Positions 6,301 through 12,873 of a DNA stretch of 27,277 nt are shown here, one piece after another (within the stretch, counting starts at the first letter, position 1; every line of letters starts with the position of its first letter). The position numbers and the translations under genes are program-made. The notes below the pieces were generated by a model. That model did no database searches, was not told where the DNA came from, and saw nothing but the letters and a program-made list of their open reading frames with translations. The stretch is taken from the NCBI GenBank assembly GCA_031421855.1, contig JANOPN010000046.1, positions 1 to 27,277 on the forward strand. Reading direction: 5' to 3'. The DNA comes from JAAFHN01 sp031421855. Lineage in GTDB: Bacteria > Pseudomonadota > Gammaproteobacteria > Burkholderiales > Burkholderiaceae_C.

Positions 6301-9063
6301 TTGTTGCTACAGTCAATCACCTTGAACGCTAAGCCACCCAATCGCAGCCCTCTCATTTGCCTGTCTGAGGCGATTCAAGCGGCGATTCGGCAATTGGCGG
6401 CACTCCTGACCTTGGTGCGCAGTTTCTCATTGCCTGAGTGGCGCATGCACCCGTGGCGCTACGCGACGGCGGTGCTCGCGGTGAGTTTGGGCGTGGCCTT
6501 GGGTTTGGCGGTTCAAATCATCAACCGCAGTGCTGTGGGCGAGTTTGACCGCGCAGCGCGCTCAGTCGAGGGCACGCCTGACGTGCAGCTCAAAGCCACG
6601 CAGGAGTATTTTGACGAAGCCTTGCTGGCCGTCTTGCTGCGAGACCCGGCCGTCGCCGCGGCCAGCCCGGTGTTGGAGTTGGCGGCTTTGGCCGTTGGCG
6701 CTGATTCGTCGCCGAGTCAATCGACTCCCACCGCCAAGATTCGGCTTTCGGTTGTCGGCGTTGACGTGTTTGCGGCTGCGGCCATCAGCCCCGCGACGAT
6801 CCCTCGGCCTGACGACGCAACAGGCGGCAACGCTCGTTCGGTGATGTTTGCGCCGTCGCAGCTGTTTTTAAACGCTGCCGCGCGCGCGCAACTGACCCAA
6901 TCAACGCCGCTGCGTTCGGTGGAGCTGCAAAACGGACTTGAGTTTCAAACCCTGCGGGTCGCGGGCAGCGTCAACTTAGCTGGGCGCGCGGCCGCCGTGA
7001 TGGACTTGGGTGCGATGCAAGACCAGTTTGGCCTGCTGGGGCGCTTGTCGCGCATTGATATTCGCCTGCGCGAGGGGGTGGACGCGGATCGCTGGCAACA
7101 AAGCCTGAAGCTGCCTGCGGGCGTGTTGCTCGCGAAATCGGGCAACCGCGCCGAGCGAGCTAGCGAGAGTTCTCGCGCCTACCGAGCCAACATGACGGTT
7201 TTGGCCTTGGTGGCGTTGTTTGTCGGTGGGTATTTGGTGTTTTCGGTTGTCGCGCTCAGTGTGTCCAAACGCCTGCCGCAGTGGGCGTTACTCGGTGTGC
7301 TGGGGCTGTCGGGGCGCGAGCGAGCGCGCTTGGTGATGGCCGAGGCAACGATTTTGGGCTTGATCGGCGCGGTTTTGGGGCTCGCCATGGGCCTTGGCTT
7401 GGCGACATTGGCTTTGGAGCGACTGGGCGGTGACTTGGGCGGCGGCTACTTCAGCAGCCAACAAAAGGGCGTGGTGGTCGATGCAGGCTTGGTGCTCTTG
7501 TTGGTCATTTACGGCGCGCTGGGCTTGGTCGCAACCTGGGTTGGGGCTTGGTGGCCCGCACAGTCAACGCGACACATGTCGGCAGCGGCCGCGCTCAAAG
7601 GCATGGGCTTGGTCGATGCCGCGTCGTTCGGCTCGCGCGGCTTCATTTCCAGCGCGTGGTTGCCTTGGGCGCTGTTGGCTTGCGGTGCGGCGATGTGCGC
7701 CTTGCCGCCCATCGCGCAGTTGTCGCTTGGCGCCTACGTCGGTATTGGCGCCTTGCTGGTGGGTGGCGTGGGCGCTTTGCCACCGCTTTTGGCGCAGGGT
7801 GCCCGCTACGCGCAAGGCTTGTTGGGCGCGCAGCCCTTGGCTTCATTGGCGTTGGCGCGGGCGCATCGGGTGCGCCACAGCGCGGCGGCGTCGGTCAGCG
7901 GCGTGGTTGCGTCGCTGAGTTTGGCTGTGGCCTTGATGGTGATGGTCGCCAGTTTTCGCGACGGCGTGACGGCTTGGCTTGATGTCATGCTGCCTGCGCC
8001 GCTTTACATGCGGGTGGCTCCCTCGGGCGCAGGCGATGCCGTTCATTTCAGCCCAAGCGCTTTGCAAAGCATGGCAAGCGCTCCGGGGGTGGCCCGGTTT
8101 GAAGTGCAGCGCGGGCGGGCGTTGAGCCTGAACCCACGCTTACCGTCGGTGTATTGGCAGTCGCGCGGCACGCTGGGCGACTCAGCCGCCAGCGACGCCA
8201 AGCTGCCGTGGGTCACTGGCTCGCCGCTTGACTTGTCACGCTTGGCAGGCGATGAAGTCGCCATTTATGTGAGCGAGGCGGTTGTGGAGCTCCACGCAGC
8301 GCGTTTGGGTGATATTTTTGAGGTTAATCTGCCCTTGGTCACCGGATCCATTGGGTCGGGTGCTACTGATTCAGGAGTGACTTCCAAGCCGCTCAAGCTC
8401 AGAGTCATGGGCGTTTGGCGCGACTATGCGCGCCAACATGGTGCCATCTGGTTGACTCGCCAAGACGATTTGCGCCTCACAGGCGACCCGGGCGTGAGCG
8501 ATGTGCTCGTGTGGCCCAAGGCTGGCGTGGCAACAGAGGTGCTTCGCGCGAGCCTGCTGGAGCGGCTTCGGCCAGCCATGCCCCGGGTTGACGAACTGGT
8601 CGAGGTGGCCACGTCAGACGACATTCGCCGCCTCACCTACACCGCGTTTGATCGCAGCTTTGCCGTCACCACATGGCTGCAAGCAGTGGCCATTGGCATT
8701 GGCTTGTTTGGCGTGGCGGCGAGTTTCTCGGCGCAGGTGTTGGCGCGGCGCAAAGAGTTTGGCTTGCTGGCGCATTTGGGGCTCACCCGCGCTCAAATCT
8801 TGCGACTGGTGTCAATTGAGGGCGCCCTGTGGACCAGCATCGGCGCGCTGGCTGGGCTGGGCTTGGGGCTTTGCGTCGCCGTGGTTTTGGTCAAAGTGGT
8901 GAACCCGCAGAGTTTCCATTGGACGATGGACTTGAGCGTGCCGTGGATGCGGGTTTGGGTACTCATGGCGGTTGTCGTGCTCGCCGGAACGCTCACCACT
9001 TGGCTGGCTGGGCGGGCGGCGGTGGGTCGCAGCGCGGTCATGGCGGTTAAAGAAGACTGGTGA
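6301..9063 (+). CDS. FtsX-like ABC transporter permease (AttF/AttG or LolCE type)
   Basis: Large permease of about 870-920 residues with two FtsX-type halves. A first TM (YATAVLAVSLGVALGLAVQII, around residues 53-73) is followed by a MacB-like periplasmic domain. A block of about eight membrane helices spans roughly 297-560, then comes a second periplasmic domain and a C-terminal FtsX block with the typical cytoplasmic loop LARRKEFGLLAHLGLTRAQ and three more helices. Such proteins move lipids or lipoproteins, or drive envelope machines, with a LolD-type ATPase. No ATPase gene lies upstream or downstream here. The start is unclear: the frame is open from a TTG at 6301, but family members begin close to residue 38-49 (GTG 6415 or ATG 6445). 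A repeat copy (8333-8373) is read in the second periplasmic domain. Confidence 0.88.
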   Translation: MLLQSITLNAKPPNRSPLICLSEAIQAAIRQLAALLTLVRSFSLPEWRMHPWRYATAVLAVSLGVALGLAVQIINRSAVGEFDRAARSVEGTPDVQLKATQEYFDEALLAVLLRDPAVAAASPVLELAALAVGADSSPSQSTPTAKIRLSVVGVDVFAAAAISPATIPRPDDATGGNARSVMFAPSQLFLNAAARAQLTQSTPLRSVELQNGLEFQTLRVAGSVNLAGRAAAVMDLGAMQDQFGLLGRLSRIDIRLREGVDADRWQQSLKLPAGVLLAKSGNRAERASESSRAYRANMTVLALVALFVGGYLVFSVVALSVSKRLPQWALLGVLGLSGRERARLVMAEATILGLIGAVLGLAMGLGLATLALERLGGDLGGGYFSSQQKGVVVDAGLVLLLVIYGALGLVATWVGAWWPAQSTRHMSAAAALKGMGLVDAASFGSRGFISSAWLPWALLACGAAMCALPPIAQLSLGAYVGIGALLVGGVGALPPLLAQGARYAQGLLGAQPLASLALARAHRVRHSAAASVSGVVASLSLAVALMVMVASFRDGVTAWLDVMLPAPLYMRVAPSGAGDAVHFSPSALQSMASAPGVARFEVQRGRALSLNPRLPSVYWQSRGTLGDSAASDAKLPWVTGSPLDLSRLAGDEVAIYVSEAVVELHAARLGDIFEVNLPLVTGSIGSGATDSGVTSKPLKLRVMGVWRDYARQHGAIWLTRQDDLRLTGDPGVSDVLVWPKAGVATEVLRASLLERLRPAMPRVDELVEVATSDDIRRLTYTAFDRSFAVTTWLQAVAIGIGLFGVAASFSAQVLARRKEFGLLAHLGLTRAQILRLVSIEGALWTSIGALAGLGLGLCVAVVLVKVVNPQSFHWTMDLSVPWMRVWVLMAVVVLAGTLTTWLAGRAAVGRSAVMAVKEDW
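8333..8373 (+). repeat. Dispersed repeat, copy R3 (inside FtsX permease gene)
   Basis: CCTTGGTCACCGGATCCATTGGG then TGCTACTGATTCAGGA, read in frame as PLVTGSIGSGATDSGVTS at about residues 678-694, just before the conserved KLRVMGVWRDYARQ stretch. It shares an extended 3' end (AGGAGTGACT) with copy R8 in amiC. Confidence 0.75.
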
Positions 9064-9085
9064 TTGACCGTGATTGACTCATATA

Positions 9086-9122
9086 AATCGATAGCAACAA
9101 ACCCAATGGATACGGAGGCCAA
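9086..9122 (-). repeat. Dispersed repeat, copy R4 (permease/attH-like junction)
   Basis: Minus-oriented copy: GATAGCAACAAACCCAATG followed by GATACGGAGGCCAA. It begins 22 bases after the permease stop. The CCCAATG of the repeat contains the ATG at 9106 that is the best ATG candidate for the downstream gene. Confidence 0.75.
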
Positions 9123-10260
9123 TAGCCAATTAGTCGTAAAATATCGGGTATCGAGGCGTCCGGTGCTGCTGTCGGGCCTCGCGGGCGCCTTGGCGCTTGG
9201 GCCAACTCATGCGGCGCTTGGGTCGGGCCATGCGCTCACAACTGAGCCGCTGGTTTTTCCACGTGACCATGGCGGCCACAACGACTCGCAAACCGAGTGG
9301 TGGTACCTCACGGGTGCTTTGCAAGCGGGCTCACAGCGCTTTGGGTTTCAAGTCACGTTCTTTCGCTCACGCGTCGCGGCAACCCAGGGCTTAAAAAGCC
9401 GCTTCGCCGCCAAGCAGCTCGTGTTTGCTCACGCGGCCGTGACTGATTTGCAGCGGCAAGTGCTGTTGCACGACGACCGCATCGCGCGCTGGGATGGCCG
9501 CTTCGAGCCAGCAGCTGCGGTTGGCGCCAGCGCCCAAGACACCGATGTCGCCATACGCGACTGGCATTTGCGCCGCGACACCCAAAGCGGCGGCTATGTG
9601 ACCCAAGTTCGTGCGAGAGACTTCGCGCTCTCGCTCACGCTGAAGGTCACCCAGCCGCTGTTGCTCCAAGGTCAGGCCGGGCTGTCGCGCAAAGGGCCTG
9701 ACGCGGCACAAGTCAGCCGCTACTACACACAGCCTCAGCTTGGCGTAGCGGGTGAGCTCACACCAAGCGGCCCGAGCGTCGCCGTTCAAGGCACAGCCTG
9801 GCTCGACCACGAGTGGAGCAACGAAATCTTGCACCCCGAGGCCGTTGGTTGGGACTGGATCGGCATGAATTTGCAAGACGGCAGCAGCTTGACCGCGTTT
9901 CAACTGCGCAAAGCCGACGGCTCAGCGCTTTGGAGTGGCGGCAGCTCGCGCGGTGGTGCAACAAGCGCCCAAGCCCGCATATTCGCCAACGGCGAGGTCA
10001 CGTTCACCGCCTCAAACGAGCCCGCGCAGCGCTTTAAGAGCAAAAAAACTGGCGCAAACTACCCCGTTCATTGGCAAATCCGCACACCCAGCGGCAACTT
10101 TGTCGTCCGAGCGCTGCTAGCCGACCAAGAGCTAGACGGCAGCAACAGCACCGGCACCGTCTACTGGGAGGGCTTGAGCGAGTTGCTTGACGAGCGAGGC
10201 CAAGTTGTTGGCAAAGGCTATCTGGAGATGACCGGTTACGCCGGGCGGATTCGCCTTTAA
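9106..10260 (+). CDS. AttH-like secreted lipocalin-type hydrolase (carotenoid 1,2-hydratase superfamily)
   Basis: 384 residues from the ATG at 9106 (398 from the TTG at 9064 directly after the permease stop). A Tat-type signal follows the start (SRRPVLLSGLAGALALG), so the mature protein is probably periplasmic. The AttH/CrtC-like two-domain lipocalin fold is marked by QTEWWYLTGAL near the mature N-terminus, GTAWLDHEWSNE in the middle, GWDWIGMNLQDG, and VYWEGLSEL plus GKGYLEMTGYAGR at the C-terminus. Family members usually sit beside an FtsX permease and a LolD-like ATPase in att-type operons and are called predicted secreted hydrolases; the reaction is unproven. Context with the preceding permease supports one operon. 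The start is uncertain because repeat copy R4 covers the junction. Confidence 0.87.
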   Translation: MDTEANSQLVVKYRVSRRPVLLSGLAGALALGPTHAALGSGHALTTEPLVFPRDHGGHNDSQTEWWYLTGALQAGSQRFGFQVTFFRSRVAATQGLKSRFAAKQLVFAHAAVTDLQRQVLLHDDRIARWDGRFEPAAAVGASAQDTDVAIRDWHLRRDTQSGGYVTQVRARDFALSLTLKVTQPLLLQGQAGLSRKGPDAAQVSRYYTQPQLGVAGELTPSGPSVAVQGTAWLDHEWSNEILHPEAVGWDWIGMNLQDGSSLTAFQLRKADGSALWSGGSSRGGATSAQARIFANGEVTFTASNEPAQRFKSKKTGANYPVHWQIRTPSGNFVVRALLADQELDGSNSTGTVYWEGLSELLDERGQVVGKGYLEMTGYAGRIRL

Positions 10261-10268
10261 TTTTGGTT

Positions 10269-10317
10269 ATTTTGATAGCAACAAACCCAATGAATTCGGT
10301 GACCAATGCCGTATTTG
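10269..10317 (-). repeat. Dispersed repeat, copy R5 (intergenic, after attH-like gene)
   Basis: Near-consensus copy in minus orientation: TTTTGATAGCAACAAACCC, then AATGAATTCGGTGACCAA, then TGCCGTATTTGA. It starts 8 bases after the attH-like stop, so the attH-like gene is flanked by R4 and R5 as direct copies. Confidence 0.85.
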
Positions 10318-10405
10318 AAACAAAATCATCGTCGAATTCATCCAAAAGCCCTGTTTCAGCACTCGGGCATCACCTAAGGGCAAAATTGGGTTTTGGAGTT
10401 TTTTG

Positions 10406-10825
10406 ATGTTGATACAACTGACCTACGCCAGCAGAACCGCCACGGCGCTGAGTGCCACCGACTTACCCCGCATCTTGGAGGCATCCAAGCGCAACAACAC
10501 CCGAGCGGGCATCACTGGGGCTCTGTGCTTGGCCAACGGCATATTTTTGCAACAGCTTGAAGGCGACAGAACGGCCGTCAACCAGCTCTATCACCGCATC
10601 TTGCAAGACCCTCGCCACCGCGACCCAGCGATTTTGGATTTTGGCGAAATTGCGTCGCGCAAGTTTGGCCAGTGGTCAATGGGTTCGCTGTCGTCACTGG
10701 AGTCCAACCGCGCGATTTACTTGAAGTATTCGCGTTCAGCCAGTTTTGACCCCTACACCATGAGCCAAGCCACGCTACACGCGTTTTTTGGCGAAATCAT
10801 GCAAAACGCCGCGTGGGTGCAATAG
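10406..10825 (+). CDS. BLUF-domain blue-light sensor protein (single domain)
   Basis: 139 residues consisting of one BLUF domain (residues 1-95) plus a short helical C-terminal extension. The flavin-site residues of AppA have exact counterparts at the same spacing: Y7 (AppA Y21), N31 (N45), Q49 (Q63), W90 (W104) and M92 (M106). The GITGALCLANGIFLQQLEG block is the family signature. BLUF proteins bind FAD non-covalently and change hydrogen bonding on blue light. This short form has no fused output domain and so must signal through a partner protein. The ATG at 10406 is supported by GGAG six bases upstream at about 10396-10399; a TTG just before it is less likely. The partner cannot be deduced: neighbours are an AttH-like gene and convergent def. 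Confidence 0.95.
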   Translation: MLIQLTYASRTATALSATDLPRILEASKRNNTRAGITGALCLANGIFLQQLEGDRTAVNQLYHRILQDPRHRDPAILDFGEIASRKFGQWSMGSLSSLESNRAIYLKYSRSASFDPYTMSQATLHAFFGEIMQNAAWVQ

Positions 10826-10843
10826 CCTTTTACTCAGTGCGCC

Positions 10844-11374
10844 TCAAGCCAATTCAGGAAACAGCACCTCAGTAAACCCCAAGCGGGTCAAGTCAGCCAT
10901 GCGGGTTGGGTAGAGCCGCCCAATCAGGTGGTCGACCTCGTGTTGCACCACTCGGGCGTGAAAGCCGTCAACCGTGCGGTCGATCGATTCACCTGATTCA
11001 TCTAGCCCTTGATACCGCACCTTGGCCCAGCGCGGCACCTCGCCGCGCAACCCGGGCACAGATAAACAACCCTCCCAGCCGCTGGCAATCTCGCCGTTGA
11101 GCGGGGTGATGACGGGGTTGATCAAGACCGTTTGCGGAATGGGCAGCTCATCGGGGTAGCGCGGGCTGACCGTGCCGGTGCCAAAAATCACCAGTTGCAA
11201 GTTCACCCCAATTTGAGGTGCGGCCAAGCCAGCGCCATTGGCCGCCAACATCGTGTCGCGCATGTCAGCCAACAACTGGGCCAGTTCGATCGAGCCAAAC
11301 ATCGAGGCAGGCACCGGAGGGGCGACCCGCAACAAACGCGGGTCGCCCATTTTGAGAAGGGTTTGAATGGTCAT
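10844..11374 (-). CDS. def: Peptide deformylase
   Basis: 176 residues. It removes the N-terminal formyl group from nascent proteins using a metal ion (Fe2+ in vivo). All three signature motifs are present: GAGLAAPQIGV (47-57), EGCLSVPG with metal ligand C103, and QHEVDHL with ligands H145 and H149 and catalytic E146. The length is close to the usual 165-180. The start is the ATG at 11374 (MTIQTLLKMGDPRLL), matching the family; an upstream in-frame extension to 11446 is not conserved in character. No fmt gene is adjacent, and in many proteobacteria def-fmt pairs contain another copy, so this may be a second or stand-alone deformylase. Convergent with the BLUF gene. Confidence 0.95.
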   Translation of the reverse strand: MTIQTLLKMGDPRLLRVAPPVPASMFGSIELAQLLADMRDTMLAANGAGLAAPQIGVNLQLVIFGTGTVSPRYPDELPIPQTVLINPVITPLNGEIASGWEGCLSVPGLRGEVPRWAKVRYQGLDESGESIDRTVDGFHARVVQHEVDHLIGRLYPTRMADLTRLGFTEVLFPELA

Positions 11375-11452
11375 GCGCCATTGTGACGAAACGAGTGGGC
11401 CGTTTTTGGGGCGTTTGGGTGTGGATTCGCACTGTTTTGAGATCAAATCAGA

Positions 11453-11493
11453 CTTTGGTCGCCGGATCTATTGGGTTCGTTGCTATGAATTTT
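11453..11493 (+). repeat. Dispersed repeat, copy R6 (intergenic)
   Basis: CTTTGGTCGCCGGATCTATTGGG followed by TTCGTTGCTATGAATTTT, near-consensus in plus orientation. It lies about 80 bases upstream of def and 80 bases before the TumE-TumA remnant. Confidence 0.85.
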
Positions 11494-11572
11494 GCGTTAC
11501 ACAAACGATGCGAGTCATTCGCAGTATCCTGACCATAGCCGCTGCGACGGTGTTGTCATTGTTGACAACACG

Positions 11573-11804
11573 AAGTCGACTGAGCTGTTCCAAGCCCGCA
11601 TCGCTTACACCGAACAGGCATTTGCTGAATTGGTTTGGAAGGTTCTCAGCGCGAAGCCGCCCGCCGTGTCGAACGCGACGTGAAAGCCGTTCACACCGAC
11701 ATCACGGCCTTGCTCGCGGCAGGTGTACTCGACCGCACCGATAGCGGTGCGATTGTTTTCCCCTCCAGGCTGTGAAAGTTGAGTTTTTGTTGCAAGCGGC
11801 ATGA
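11573..11804 (+). pseudogene. Remnant of a TumE-TumA toxin-antitoxin pair (deletion fusion plus frameshift)
   Basis: Two degraded pieces abut. 11573-11644 reads KSTELFQARIAYTEQAFAEL then VWKV, resembling the N-terminal part of TumE-type (DUF6516) toxins. From 11641 the frame changes and gives QREAARRVERDVKAVHTDI, TALLAAGVLDRTDSGAIVFP, the winged-helix C-terminal half of a TumA-type (HVO_A0114 family) DNA-binding antitoxin. The frame stops at 11773-11775, but a neighbouring frame continues as AVKVEFLLQAA and ends at 11804, the family's usual C-terminus, so there is a second frameshift. The toxin's C-terminal half and the antitoxin's N-terminal half are missing, consistent with an internal deletion across the toxin-antitoxin boundary. 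No function is expected. Family assignment is from remembered motif similarity. Confidence 0.6.
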
Positions 11805-11873
11805 GTAGAGCGCGATCGCCGCTGGCTCGTTGCCTTCTTGCAGCCTGGTCTGATGCGCGAGTCGAATGCCCCA

Positions 11874-11922
11874 ATATTCATAGCAACCAGCCCAATGAAT
11901 CCGGTGACCAAGGGCATATTTC
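11874..11922 (-). repeat. Dispersed repeat, copy R7 (intergenic)
   Basis: ATATTCATAGCAACCAGCCC, then AATGAATCCGGTGACCAAGG, then GCATATTTC, in minus orientation. Together with R6 it forms an inverted pair around the TumE-TumA remnant. Apart from these elements, 11375-12053 shows no intact gene. Confidence 0.85.
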
Positions 11923-12053
11923 TATCAGAAAATGCCGAACTCAGCCGAATTTACGGGCCGTGAATCTTGCGGCACGAATTCAACCAAAACAGTCAGGTAT
12001 TCCCACTTTCGTAGACTGACCTTTGTCGCAACGCTTGCGGCACAGGAGTCATC

Positions 12054-12167
12054 ATGTTTATTGCACGTGCACACGCCAGTCGGCGATCCGTTTTGGGGCC
12101 ACTCATGAGTGGCGCTGGTGGCAGCCCCGCCCCAATTTTTGATGAGGCTTGCCATGAGTCTTGTTAA
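12054..12167 (+). CDS. Possible 37-aa leader ORF upstream of the molybdoenzyme operon
   Basis: ATG at 12054 with a strong ribosome binding site (AGGAG at 12043-12047, 6-base spacing). The 37-codon frame runs into, and overlaps by 14 bases, the start of the ferredoxin gene. The peptide contains SRRSVLGPLMSGAGG, reminiscent of a Tat motif, and ends with two cysteines (CHESC). It could be a coupling leader, a small protein or chance. The ribosome binding site is the best in this intergenic region. Confidence 0.35.
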   Translation: MFIARAHASRRSVLGPLMSGAGGSPAPIFDEACHESC

Positions 12168-12873
12168 AACCGACAACCCCCGCTGGAAAATGGCGCTTGA
12201 TGTGGAGCGCTGCATTGGCTGCCACGCTTGTTCGGTGGCCTGCAAAGTTGAAAACCACGTACCGCTTGGGCGGTTTAGAACCAAGGTGTACTACTGGGAG
12301 CACGGCGTGTTTCCCACCGTCAAGCGCAATTTTTTGCCCACCTTGTGCATGCAGTGTGAAGACACACCGTGCTTGAAGGCCTGCCCTTCAGAGGCCATTA
12401 CCCGAGGTGCTGACGGCATCGTGAGGGTGATTCCTGACAAATGCGACCACTCAGGCCACTGCGAAACCGCGTGCCCCTATGCGGCCATTGGCTGTGACGA
12501 CAACGATGTGGCTGACAAATGTGATTTTTGCTCGCACCGGCTGGACAACAGCATGGAGCCTGCTTGTGTAGAGACCTGCCCGGCCGAGGTGTTCCACTTT
12601 GGCGATGCCAATCACCCGCAGTCGCCGTACTCCTTGTTCATGGCGCGCCACGGCAAACAAACGACCGTGCTCAAGCCCGAAGAAAACACCAAGCCCTCGG
12701 TGAGCTACAAAGGCCACGAGAAGGCCATGGAGGCAAAAATCCCCAAAGGCCGCATCCACGATCCCTATTCATACGAGATTGAAACCTGGGCGCAATTGGA
12801 GTCGCAATTCCCCAAGAAAAACCGCGTGATGTGGGCCAAAGTTGAGCAGCGCGTGCCGGGAGCTGAAGCATGA
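12154..12873 (+). CDS. Four-[4Fe-4S] ferredoxin subunit of a DMSO reductase-family complex (DmsB/PhsB/NrfC type)
   Basis: 239 residues. Four cysteine groups form the usual polyferredoxin: C20-C23-C26-C30 (CIGCHACSVAC), C65-C68-C73-C77 (CMQCEDTPCLKAC), CDHSGHCETACPYAAIG, and CDFCSHRLDNSMEPACVETC. It passes electrons between the catalytic molybdenum subunit and a quinol or cytochrome partner. It has no signal peptide, so it is presumably exported together with its Tat-targeted partner. Start chosen at the ATG 12154, with TGAGG 6 bases upstream; the open frame to 12109 lacks support. The stop overlaps the next start (ATGA), indicating translational coupling with the catalytic gene. The C-terminal extension (residues about 180-239) is polar and rich in Lys and Glu. 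Confidence 0.93.
   Translation: MSLVKTDNPRWKMALDVERCIGCHACSVACKVENHVPLGRFRTKVYYWEHGVFPTVKRNFLPTLCMQCEDTPCLKACPSEAITRGADGIVRVIPDKCDHSGHCETACPYAAIGCDDNDVADKCDFCSHRLDNSMEPACVETCPAEVFHFGDANHPQSPYSLFMARHGKQTTVLKPEENTKPSVSYKGHEKAMEAKIPKGRIHDPYSYEIETWAQLESQFPKKNRVMWAKVEQRVPGAEA

Noticed and set aside
11367..11744. 125-codon plus frame between def and the molybdoenzyme operon
   Set aside because: Crosses repeat R6 and the toxin-antitoxin remnant in a non-homologous frame.
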